From positions 1 through 16,899 of the forward strand of contig DATLFI010000136.1 of assembly GCA_035524895.1 (NCBI GenBank): DNA of 16,899 nt. Direction: 5' to 3'. Source of the DNA: DATLFI01 sp035524895. Lineage in GTDB: Bacteria > Acidobacteriota > Thermoanaerobaculia > Multivoradales > Multivoraceae. The translations under genes and the position numbers were made by a program. Each line of letters begins with the position of its first letter. Position 1 is the first letter of the stretch. The notes under the pieces were generated by a model that was given only the letters and a program-made list of their open reading frames with translations, had not been told where the DNA came from and did no database searches. This document shows positions 1 through 6,070 of this stretch, in pieces.

Positions 1-11
1 GGCGGGCCGCG

Positions 12-530
12 TCAGCTGCTGCGTGGAGTTGGGCGGCGCTCGCGGTACTTGCTCCAAGCTTCGCGAGCTTGACGAAAGAACTCAGTTGCAGCAGCGCGTG
101 ATTCGAATGCCCGCTTTGGAATTATGTGCGCGACATGCTGCTGAACGTAGATGAATACGTACCGTCGTGTCATGGCGACTTTGGGAACGCTTTCCCATGT
201 CCAGGTGGAACTGTTCACTGCCGTGGTCTCACTGACTCCATCCGGCGAAATGCGGACCGTATGAGCGCCGAGAACGCCACGATTTTTCGATGGGAAATAG
301 CTGATCGCCGCGAAAAGTCCGGTGGCGGCAAGCAGACCAACAGCGGCGCAGACGCCGATGAAGAGAATTACGAAAATCTTCGCGCCAAGCGGGTAGTCCA
401 ACCTCCATACCTCGGGAGCGAAAAACGCCATCGCCAAGAGGACGACGATCTGGTTAACGAGGTGGCGTGGCGCGTGATAGAGGTTGAATGCGACAAGATC
501 TCGGAGGCGAACGTCGAAATTGATCTCCAT
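12..530 (-). CDS. YcxB-like membrane protein (integron cassette 3)
   Basis: A 172-residue protein of unknown biochemical role. A cytoplasmic N-terminal stretch is followed by hydrophobic segments at about residues 24-42 and 50-78 (two or three membrane passes). A soluble C-terminal part (about 88-165) has the feel of the YcxB-like C-terminal domain, with a TVRISPDGV start, a WTWESV turn and a YVFIYV strand. The start is set by GAGGAG just upstream of the ATG; the leader from the attC crossover point is only about 20 nt, as in the other cassettes. The stop lies at the window edge, so its attC is not visible. Visibly lower GC than the downstream chromosome suggests foreign origin. YcxB-like proteins have no established activity, so no function is claimed. 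Confidence 0.8.
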   Translation of the reverse strand: MEINFDVRLRDLVAFNLYHAPRHLVNQIVVLLAMAFFAPEVWRLDYPLGAKIFVILFIGVCAAVGLLAATGLFAAISYFPSKNRGVLGAHTVRISPDGVSETTAVNSSTWTWESVPKVAMTRRYVFIYVQQHVAHIIPKRAFESRAAATEFFRQAREAWSKYRERRPTPRSS

Positions 531-544
531 GTCTCCTCGCGTCC

Positions 545-610
545 GCCCAACGGACTGGCGTTCACCTGCGGCGCGCGAAGCGCGCTGTCAGGTGCAACGC
601 CTCGTTAGGC
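545..610 (-). other. attC: attC recombination site of the VOC cassette (66 bp)
   Basis: Read on the minus strand, the site begins with R'' GCCTAAC (604-610) and ends with R' GTTGGGC (545-551), with predicted crossover between 551 and 550. Inside, GGCGTT pairs with AACGCC and CACCTG with CAGGTG. One extra G (TTGCACC against GGTGAA) lies in the first half, the normal position for the unpaired base that gives attC its orientation. A GC hairpin (GCGCG arms) closes the tip. Polarity agrees with the minus-strand genes. The single R''/R' mismatch is expected because R' comes from the next cassette. Confidence 0.93.
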
Positions 611-684
611 GGTCGCGACACAATCGGCGCGCCGCTACCATTTGGATCCCAGGCGGTCATCGGGCGGTGTTCGTGGATGACGAG

Positions 685-1074
685 TCAAGAGACTGTCGCA
701 CGGCTATTACCTTCAGTAGGAAAAAGCAGCTCATTCCCGTCGGGATCGTCGATCTGGATCGAGTCGTACCCCCACCAGGTTTCCTTGGTGGGGACAGACC
801 GCTCAACGAGCTCGCGGCGAAGTTCTGTGAGCTCGTCCGCGTTCAGCTCGACGAAGAGGCGCGCCTTGTCCCTGCGCGTGGCGTGCTCACAGAGGATGAT
901 CTCGCAGTCTCCCCGATTGACTTGGCAGACCGTTCCTTCGCCGTCGCCTTCATGCCACTTCTTCCAGAAGCCGAGGATGTCAACGTAGAAGCGGATCGCG
1001 CGATTCACGTCGGCAACGAACAGGACCGGGCGCGTGTACCAACCAGTCTGGCTTTTCATGGTGTGCTCTGTCAT
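685..1074 (-). CDS. VOC / glyoxalase-bleomycin resistance-fold protein (integron cassette 2)
   Basis: A 129-residue single-domain protein of the vicinal-oxygen-chelate superfamily, which includes glyoxalase I, antibiotic-binding resistance proteins and dioxygenases. The first beta-alpha unit is recognisable (RPVLFVADVNRAIRFYVDIL, about residues 15-34), as is the closing strand pair with IQIDDPDGNELLF near residues 107-119. The start is the first ATG, preceded by AAGGAG at a 5-nt spacing; the leader from the cassette junction is about 21 nt, so the cassette brings its own ribosome binding site. About 75 nt separate the stop from attC. Small VOC proteins are common integron cargo and some confer drug resistance, but the substrate cannot be read from the sequence. 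Confidence 0.88.
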   Translation of the reverse strand: MTEHTMKSQTGWYTRPVLFVADVNRAIRFYVDILGFWKKWHEGDGEGTVCQVNRGDCEIILCEHATRRDKARLFVELNADELTELRRELVERSVPTKETWWGYDSIQIDDPDGNELLFPTEGNSRATVS

Positions 1075-1089
1075 TCTGGCTCCTTATCC

Positions 1090-1219
1090 GCCTAACGGAC
1101 TATGAGTTCAGCGGCGCCACCCGGCCGGGCTGCCGAGCGGAGGCACAACTGGTCGACGCCAGACGCGAGGAAGTTGGAGAGATCACCCGGATGGTGTCCG
1201 CTGCAACGAGGGGTTAGCC
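1090..1219 (-). other. attC: attC recombination site of the HAD cassette (130 bp)
   Basis: On the minus strand R'' is GGCTAAC (1213-1219) and R' is GTTAGGC (1090-1096), with crossover between 1096 and 1095. L'' CGTTGCAGCGG pairs with L' CCGCTGAAC, leaving one extra G in the first half. Pairing continues with CACCATCCGG against CCGGGTGG. The loop of about 70 nt makes this one of the longer attC types. The TAA stop of the HAD gene lies inside R'', a common arrangement in cassettes. Apart from the core and L boxes it does not resemble the 545-610 site, suggesting cassettes of different origin. Confidence 0.92.
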
Positions 1220-1927
1220 GACACCGCGCACCACCTTTCGGGAGGGAATCGGCGCGGACTCGAGGTGAGCGATAGCGTTGGCAGGATCCGTGTAGTCGGA
1301 GATCACCACCTTCGCGCCTGCTTCGCGAAGAAGAGCCTGCCGATTGCCGGTGGCGACACCCACAAATGGCAAGGCGAGTTCGATGGCCGCATCGACGTCC
1401 CAGCGGCCATCGCCGACTGCGACGACCCTCGATAATGAGCCACAAGCTTCTTTGCGAGCCGAGGCTATAGCCGCGGACAGGATGGCACCGCGAGCCGGAC
1501 AATTGTCGCAGGCGAAGACCGGTATGGACCGAGGCAACCTTGCTGCGGCGATCTTCAAGGCGGCCGATGCACGCCAGGCGCCGGTGGCGATACGGACTAC
1601 CCACCCTGCATCGCGGAGGAGTTGGAGTAGCTCGAGTGCGCCGGGAACTGCCTGAAAGCAAGCCGGCGACGACGACGCAGTCGCGAGCAGTTGAACGAAT
1701 CGACGCTTCAAGCGTTGAAGTTGTTCTGTTGACGGCGGGGCATCGTGGTACCGCTGGAGAGCCTCTGCAGCGATTCCTTCGTCGGTGCAGTGCCGATAAC
1801 GGGACCAATCCGGGTCGAGAGGGAGACCGAACTCGGCCTTGAAGGCCTCGACGTAACAAGTCGAGTCGACATCTGTCGTGGCGGTGAGGGTGCCATCGAG
1901 ATCGAAGACAACGACTTGGACCGTCAT
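1214..1927 (-). CDS. HAD-superfamily hydrolase (integron cassette 1)
   Basis: A 237-residue phosphatase-like protein of the haloacid dehalogenase superfamily, probably a cytosolic small-molecule phosphomonoesterase. Motif I is VVFDLDGTLT with nucleophile D9 and acid/base D11. Motif II is the T in RIATGAW (T115). Motif III is probably K125 (ALKIAAA). Motif IV is VGDGRWDVDA (D173, D177). Residues 20-90 form a helical cap, as in phosphoglycolate-phosphatase-like members. It is the cassette closest to attI. The start lies 21 nt from the core site with no strong Shine-Dalgarno. Upstream is the left end of the IS element, whose transposase stops 36 nt before this start, so transcription may come from the IS. 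The substrate is unknown. Confidence 0.9.
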   Translation of the reverse strand: MTVQVVVFDLDGTLTATTDVDSTCYVEAFKAEFGLPLDPDWSRYRHCTDEGIAAEALQRYHDAPPSTEQLQRLKRRFVQLLATASSSPACFQAVPGALELLQLLRDAGWVVRIATGAWRASAALKIAAARLPRSIPVFACDNCPARGAILSAAIASARKEACGSLSRVVAVGDGRWDVDAAIELALPFVGVATGNRQALLREAGAKVVISDYTDPANAIAHLESAPIPSRKVVRGVG

Positions 1928-1943
1928 TGTTTTACCGAGTGTC

Positions 1944-1950
1944 GGCTAAC
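1944..1950 (-). other. attI: attI/first-cassette core site (R box), crossover point
   Basis: The minus strand reads GTTAGCC, matching the start of a GTTRRRY core with one departure (C for the third R). The six cassette-side bases TTAGCC are the exact complement of the R'' box of the HAD cassette's own attC (GGCTAAC). That is expected if the cassette entered as a circle. The first base (G, position 1950) also belongs to the 8-bp target duplication of the adjoining IS, so the core touches the IS flank. Confidence 0.85.
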
Positions 1951-1957
1951 TATTTTT
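1950..1957. repeat. Target-site duplication, left copy (CTATTTTT)
   Basis: Eight bases directly outside the left inverted repeat are identical to 3256-3263. Eight base pairs is the usual duplication for ISL3-family elements. The copy includes the G/C pair of the attI core. Confidence 0.93.
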
Positions 1958-1979
1958 GGCGCTTCAGGAAGTTGTGTGG
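1958..1979 (+). repeat. IS left inverted repeat
   Basis: Begins GGCGCTTCAGGAAGTT and continues to GTGTGG. It differs from the right repeat at two positions. The transposase stop codon lies within it (1964-1966). Confidence 0.92.
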
Positions 1980-3213
1980 GTAGCCGACCGCGGGTAGAGA
2001 TCGAGACCGCCGAGGTGGAAGTAGATCGCGTTGCGGAAGCGCTCTCGGTTGCGGAAGCCCTTGGCCGAGGTCTTGATCCACTGGATGGTGGCGTTGAGAC
2101 CTTCGAGGCGAGCGTTGGCGACACCGGTGGTGATCGCGTTCAGGATGCCCCACAGGTAGTGACGGATGGTGCGAGCCGATCTCTTGATCGGGGCGAGTCG
2201 GGAGCGAATCGCCCACGAGTACCACATGCCCCACGCTTCCTCGAGGTCCTCGCGCGGGGCGCGCTCCCAGAGCCGGATCGCGAGCTCGCGGATCGCCCAG
2301 GCGCGTGCGGTCTTCAGGCTGCTGTCGCGGAGATGAGCGAAGCGCGAGAGCTGCTCCTCGTTCAAACGATCGGGGTGGCGAAGCCAGAGGAACCGCGTTC
2401 CCTTCAATCGCTCGTCGCCCTGGGCGCGTAGCTCACGGCTCTCTTGCCTCCTCACCTGGTCCACCGCATCAGACAGGAGCTTCAGGACGTGGAACCGGTC
2501 GAAGGCGATGGTCTCGTGTGGTCGAGGCAGATGGGCACGGGCGGCCGAGATGTACGGTCCCCACATGTCCATCGCGATGGTCTGCACCGACTCCAGCCAC
2601 GCCTCCGGCCGCTCCTCCAAGAAGTCCGCCAAGGCCTCGCGGCCCCGACCATCAGCGACGTGCAGCACCCTTCCTGTTGCCGTGCAATCGGCCACCGTCG
2701 TGACGTACTCGTGACGACGCTGGAACGACGTCTCGTCGACGCCCAGGTTCGTCGCTGTGGGCAAGGGCGCCGAGTCACGCCGCACCAGCCCGCGCTTCAC
2801 GCCGCGCTGAATGATCCCGTCGACTTGGTCCCAGCTCAGCCCATCAGCCGCGCTACCGCCGAGATGTTCGCAGCACCGCGCAGCCAGTCGATCACCAGGC
2901 TCTCGAAGAGCGCGGTGAATCCAGAGCCGGTCTCCGCCCACGGCACCTGCACCTGCCTGACACCGTGCTCCTGGCAGCGCACCCGCGGCACCTCTGCGAT
3001 CAGGATGGTCTGGTACTGGCAGGTGTCCAGGTGACGCCACCGCCGAGGCCGACTGTCGTAGCGATCGCACTCCTGCCCACACTCGGGACAACCCATCCGC
3101 CGTGCGCCACTCTCGATGAACACCTCGACTGACTTCGCCTCCAGCTCAACCCGCGTCACCTGCCACGGCCGCTCGATACCAAGGATCCGCGCATACAGCT
3201 CTCGATCTCGCAT
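1964..3213 (-). pseudogene. ISL3-family transposase, one-base frameshift
   Basis: The gene starts at 3213. The first frame encodes 125 residues with an ISL3-type zinc-binding region (CPEC at about 42-45, C80 and H83) and a helix-turn-helix, ending ...SAVARLMG at a TGA (2836-2838). The protein resumes in the next frame as LSWDQVDGI and runs to 1964, carrying the DDE core: GVDETSF, AMDMWGPY and LEGLNATIQW. The total is 1250 nt, one short of a 416-residue ORF. A missing G in the GGG/GGC codon near 2839-2842 explains it. A single -1 ribosomal slip would also restore the frame, but I see no classic slippery heptamer and the family normally uses one ORF, so inactivation is preferred. Confidence 0.87.
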
Positions 3214-3233
3214 CCCGCGAGCTTACGTGCTCA

Positions 3234-3255
3234 CCACACAACTTCCCGAAGAGCC
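3234..3255 (-). repeat. IS right inverted repeat
   Basis: Read inward on the minus strand it begins GGCTCTTCGGGAAGTT and continues to GTGTGG. It lies 20 nt upstream of the transposase start codon, so the transposase promoter must overlap it or lie outside the element. Confidence 0.92.
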
Positions 3256-3263
3256 CTATTTTT
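3256..3263. repeat. Target-site duplication, right copy (CTATTTTT)
   Basis: Identical to 1950-1957. Together with the next bases it forms an uninterrupted run of seven T. Confidence 0.93.
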
Positions 3264-3450
3264 TTGACTAGCGCCCTTCATCGAGTTCGTCGGCGAATTG
3301 GACTGCGCTCGCGCAAACCAAGCGTCTCCTGAGATCCCGCCTTGGAGTAGTCAGAAGCCCCGTCGTTCCTCGCGGGCTCACGCCTCCTCGATGGGAAAAC
3401 AGGATTGGTTCTCTGACGGCGCTAAGCATGCCGAGTGTTTCCTTTGAATT
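3256..3450 (-). other. attI: Integrase-proximal part of attI and intI 3' spacer
   Basis: These 195 bases separate the intI stop from the IS. Rejoined across the IS, the minus strand reads GCTAGTC, an A-rich stretch of seven A, then TAG and the core GTTAGCC. GCTAGTC resembles an inverted second integrase-binding box (compare GGCTAAC), a plausible L site 10 bp from the core. A-rich sequence before the core is also seen in the class 1 attI. No ORF was found here. No convincing -35/-10 pair for a cassette promoter was recognised. Confidence 0.6.
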
Positions 3451-4536
3451 CTACACCTCGCGGCGCGAGTCGAGGGCTCTGAGGTCGAGCGGGCTGCGCA
3501 CGCCTCGGGCGCCGAAGTCGAGGACGTGGGTGTAGATCATCGTGGTCTTCACACTGCGATGGCCGAGCAGCTCCTGGACCGTCCGGATGTCGTGGCCGTG
3601 TTGGAGTAGGTGGGTGGCAAATGAGTGGCGGAGGGTGTGGCAGGTGACCTTCTTCGAGCAGCCGAGAGCGCGAGCCGCGGCGTGAACCGGCCGCTGGATG
3701 GCGGTCGGGTGGAGGTGGAAGCGGCCGATCAGCCCGCTGCGCGGATCGACGCAGTCCTTCGAGGCCGGAAAGACCCACTGCCACTGCCAGCTCGTTGGTG
3801 CCGCCGGGTACTTCCGCGCGACGGCGTTCGGCAAGTGCACGACCGGTCGTTCCAGCTCGAAGGACCTGCGGAGTGCGAGCAGGTGCTCGGACAGAGGGTC
3901 GATCAGACTGGTCGGCAGCATCGTCGTGCGCCAGCGCGAGCCCTTGGGCTCGCGAACGTAGATTAGCTTGCGATCGAAGTCGAGATCTTGGCGGCGAAGT
4001 CGAAGCGTCTCGACCAGTCGCATACCGGTGCCGTAGAGCAGCGAGGCGACCAGCCATGGCACTCCCTGGAGTCGGTCGAGCAGCCGGATGACCTCGCCTA
4101 CGCTGAGCACGCTCGGGAGCACACGCTTCCGGCGTGCCCGGCAGGCATCGATGGGGCCGAGGTCCTGCTTCAGGACCTGCCGGTAGAGAAAGAGGATCGC
4201 GGCGAACGCCTGGTTCTGAGTCGACGGGCTGACCCGCCGCTCGACAGCCAGGTGGCTCAGGAAGCTCTCGACGTGCTGGGCGTCGAGCTCGGCCGGATGC
4301 TGCAGGCCGTGGAAGCGGACGTAGCGCAGGATCCAGCCGACGTAGGTCTTCTCGGTGCGCAGGGCGCGATGCCGCAGCCGGAGCTCGGCACGCACTCGAT
4401 CGACGAGCCGGGGCTCCGCCGCAGGAAGCTGCTCGTGGACCGCGGCGGGCTGTGGCGCCGCCCATGGCGGCGATCGCCGGTAGTCGTCCAGGGCGAATGG
4501 GCCGAGAGAAGGTGTGACCATGATAGGCGTAATCAT
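3451..4536 (-). CDS. intI: Integron integrase (tyrosine recombinase)
   Basis: A 361-residue site-specific recombinase that joins attI and attC sites to insert and excise cassettes. The N-terminal SAM-like binding domain covers about 45-130 (RTEKTYVGWILRYVRFHG; SPSTQNQAFAAILFLYRQ). The catalytic domain has R173 (GTGMRLVE), K198 (PKGS), H300 and R303 (CHTLRHSFATHLL), H326 (LLGHRS) and nucleophile Y335 (MIYTHVL). The patch specific to integron integrases is present at about 241-258 (KYPAAPTSWQWQWVFPA), which separates it from XerC/D and phage enzymes. All key residues are intact. The N-terminus is about 29 residues longer than IntI1 by the RTE(K/Q) landmark. M1 or M6 (4521) could be the start; neither has a good Shine-Dalgarno. 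The gene follows the aminotransferase by 66 nt with a hairpin between. Confidence 0.95.
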   Translation of the reverse strand: MITPIMVTPSLGPFALDDYRRSPPWAAPQPAAVHEQLPAAEPRLVDRVRAELRLRHRALRTEKTYVGWILRYVRFHGLQHPAELDAQHVESFLSHLAVERRVSPSTQNQAFAAILFLYRQVLKQDLGPIDACRARRKRVLPSVLSVGEVIRLLDRLQGVPWLVASLLYGTGMRLVETLRLRRQDLDFDRKLIYVREPKGSRWRTTMLPTSLIDPLSEHLLALRRSFELERPVVHLPNAVARKYPAAPTSWQWQWVFPASKDCVDPRSGLIGRFHLHPTAIQRPVHAAARALGCSKKVTCHTLRHSFATHLLQHGHDIRTVQELLGHRSVKTTMIYTHVLDFGARGVRSPLDLRALDSRREV

Positions 4537-4538
4537 GG
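4518..4538. promoter_or_regulatory. Perfect 7-bp inverted repeat over the intI start codon
   Basis: CCATGAT (4518-4524) and ATCATGG (4532-4538) are separated by 7 nt. The repeat covers both candidate ATG start codons (4536 and 4521). It could be an operator or an mRNA hairpin masking initiation. No CTG-N10-CAG type LexA box was found between 4537 and 4602. The function is inferred from position only. Confidence 0.35.
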
Positions 4539-4545
4539 CATAAAC

Positions 4546-4567
4546 GGGAGAGAAGCGCCCCTCTCCC
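4546..4567 (-). terminator. Hairpin between aminotransferase stop and intI start
   Basis: On the minus strand GGGAGAG (4567-4561) and CTCTCCC (4552-4546) form a perfect 7-bp stem with an 8-nt loop, 36 nt after the aminotransferase stop and 9 nt before the intI ATG. Only a short GTTT follows, so it is a weak intrinsic terminator at best. It may reduce read-through from the aminotransferase into intI. Confidence 0.4.
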
Positions 4568-4602
4568 TCGCCCCAGGTGAGGCCACGCTCCTTCGCTGCG
4601 GG

Positions 4603-5916
4603 CTATCGCCCGGCGACCGCTCGCACGCCGCGCACCAGCCGCGCGACCAGCTCGGGCGCCGCCTCGGCCTCGAGCGAGCAGAAGGCGATGCGCAGGTAGC
4701 GCTCGCCGATCGAGACCAGGCCGACGTCTTCTTGGTCGAGCAGGTGGCGCCTCACGGCGTCGGCCTCTACGCCTTCCGGCAGCTCCACCAGGGCGAACAC
4801 GCCGGAGTTGAAAGGCAGCACACGGAAGGCGCCGTGCTCGCGCTCGGAGCGCTCGAGCTCGACCCGCAGCACGCGATAGCGCTCGGCCATGACGCCGACC
4901 ACCACGGCGATCTCCTGTCGGATGTCGTCCTTGCGCAAGGCCTGGAGCAGCACCATCTGGCTGAGCGCGGGCGGCGAGCCGATGCCGGCGCGGATCAGCC
5001 CCTTGATCTTGCTCTCCAGCGCGGCGGTGATCGGCGAGTCGCTGGCCCACGGCAGGGTGAGGAAACCGACGCGCCCGCCGAAGAAGATCAGCTCCTTGGT
5101 GCTGCCGGTGATGAGCAGCGGGATCAGGTTGCCCGAACGCCCGGCGAGCTCCCAGAACAGCGAGGTCTGCGGGATGTCGGGCTCGTACACCAGCCCGGCG
5201 TAGGCGTCGTCGCACACCACCACCAGGGGGCGCTTCTCGGCTTCCGCGACCAGCGAGTCGACCAGCACGCGGCGCTCCTCCGTTGTGGGCGAGTAGCCGG
5301 TGGGGTTGGCGGGCACGTTGAGCAGGGTCATCGCCGGCTCACCATCGGGGAGCGCGGTGATGGCTCGCGCCACGGCACGCGGGTCGAAGCGTCGCTCGGG
5401 GAAGGCGGACACCGCGACCACCTCGGCGCCGGTGCGCACGCCGTAGACCTGACGGTAGTTGCCCCAGAACGGTGCTGGGATGAATACCTTGCGCCCAGGA
5501 CCGCCGAACACGTCGGCAGTGAGCGCTAGCGCGTGCGTCAGCCCGCAGGTGACGATCGGGACGCTCGCCGACGGCACCGCGCCGGCCGGCAGCGAGTCCG
5601 CTGCGGGCGTCTGCCAGCGCTGCCAGCGCTCGCGTAGCTCGGCGAGCCCCTCGATCGGCGAGTAGAGCAGGGCTCGGTTGCGGTCGGCGTCGGACAGCCG
5701 ATCGAGCACCGCGGCGATGGTTGGCAGGGCGAGGATGCCACCCGCGCCGTCGGTGATCTGCCCGATGGTGGCGTTGTACCTCTTGCCGCGCGCCTGGGCG
5801 GCCTGGAAGGGGATGTCGGGCGGATAGAACGCGCGCCGACCGAGCGGGGACAATGCCGCGGCTACGGCGGGCGCCGCACGCTCGAGCTCCTGGTTCAACG
5901 CCTCGGCAGTGCTCAT
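4603..5916 (-). CDS. PLP-dependent aminotransferase, class I/II (fold type I)
   Basis: A 437-residue cytosolic enzyme predicted to transfer an amino group between an amino acid and a 2-oxoacid. Fold-type-I landmarks in order: NATIGQITDG near the N-terminus, substrate-side YSPIEGLAELRERW, the NVPANPTG loop (N at about 204), CDDAY (D at about 236, PLP pyridine contact), ITGSTKE with Schiff-base K274, and GGRVGF (phosphate-binding R). The chosen ATG (5916) has AAAGGAG 10 nt upstream. The longer frame to 5973 lacks such a site and adds a non-conserved leader. It is divergent from an amino-acid dehydrogenase, so a linked role in amino-acid nitrogen exchange is plausible. Substrate specificity cannot be assigned. 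Confidence 0.93.
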   Translation of the reverse strand: MSTAEALNQELERAAPAVAAALSPLGRRAFYPPDIPFQAAQARGKRYNATIGQITDGAGGILALPTIAAVLDRLSDADRNRALLYSPIEGLAELRERWQRWQTPAADSLPAGAVPSASVPIVTCGLTHALALTADVFGGPGRKVFIPAPFWGNYRQVYGVRTGAEVVAVSAFPERRFDPRAVARAITALPDGEPAMTLLNVPANPTGYSPTTEERRVLVDSLVAEAEKRPLVVVCDDAYAGLVYEPDIPQTSLFWELAGRSGNLIPLLITGSTKELIFFGGRVGFLTLPWASDSPITAALESKIKGLIRAGIGSPPALSQMVLLQALRKDDIRQEIAVVVGVMAERYRVLRVELERSEREHGAFRVLPFNSGVFALVELPEGVEADAVRRHLLDQEDVGLVSIGERYLRIAFCSLEAEAAPELVARLVRGVRAVAGR

Positions 5917-6070
5917 GGGGGCATAGCTCCTTTGGGGAGCGGAGTGTACCGGTAGGACACGTGCCCGGGGCACGAACCGGCCGCCCCGATTGCTAGACTT
6001 GCCGGTTGGAGCGGCGCTCCATCCCTTCGCCCGAGCTCTCCCCTTCCGCTGGTCCTAGGAGACCTTCACG
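5917..6070. promoter_or_regulatory. Divergent intergenic region, aminotransferase / dehydrogenase
   Basis: These 154 nt must carry promoters for both genes. A 13-bp palindrome, GGAGCG-G-CGCTCC (6008-6020), lies about 50 nt before the dehydrogenase start and is the best operator candidate. No clear sigma-70 hexamer pair was recognised. A Shine-Dalgarno AGGAG (6057-6061) serves the dehydrogenase at 9-nt spacing. Confidence 0.35.

Larger units (their letters stand above)
1958..3255 (-). mobile_element. ISL3-family insertion sequence, 1298 bp, inserted in attI
   Basis: The ends are imperfect 22-bp inverted repeats (1958-1979 and 3234-3255) with 20 of 22 positions matching. They begin GGCGCTTC and GGCTCTTC and share GGAAGTTGTGTGG. 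A perfect 8-bp direct repeat CTATTTTT flanks the element. The only gene is an ISL3-type transposase on the minus strand, interrupted by a frameshift. The element separates intI from the cassette array and lies in the cassette transcription direction. Confidence 0.95.
1..4536 (-). mobile_element. Integron with integrase in same orientation as cassettes (left end cut by window)
   Basis: The element comprises an integron-type tyrosine recombinase (3451-4536), an attI-like site split by an insertion sequence, and three cassettes separated by attC sites at 1090-1219 and 545-610. In cassette order these are HAD hydrolase (junction at 1949/1950 to 1095/1096), VOC protein (to 550/551) and YcxB-like protein (runs past base 1). 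All genes lie on the minus strand. In textbook integrons intI diverges from the cassettes and its 5' end faces attI; here its 3' end does. This inverted layout has been reported for a few lineages, for example Treponema denticola and some planctomycetes (from memory). The total array length is unknown because it continues off the left edge. Confidence 0.9.

Noticed and set aside
2836..2845. Programmed -1 frameshift as the default reading of the transposase
   Set aside because: No X XXY YYZ heptamer or downstream structure was recognised, and ISL3 elements normally encode one ORF. Kept only as an alternative under the pseudogene.
3356..3378. AGCCC...GGGCT pairing behind intI as a terminator
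   Set aside because: Only 5 bp of stem with a 13-nt loop and no T-tract. Too weak to call.
3422..5215. Long minus-strand open frame of 597 codons over the integrase and aminotransferase
   Set aside because: It is low-complexity Arg/Ala/Pro-rich and overlaps two genes with clear catalytic motifs. It is a high-GC shadow frame.
5917..5973. Upstream ATG (5973) as aminotransferase start
   Set aside because: The ATG at 5916 has AAAGGAG at suitable spacing. The extra 19 residues lack any conserved feature.
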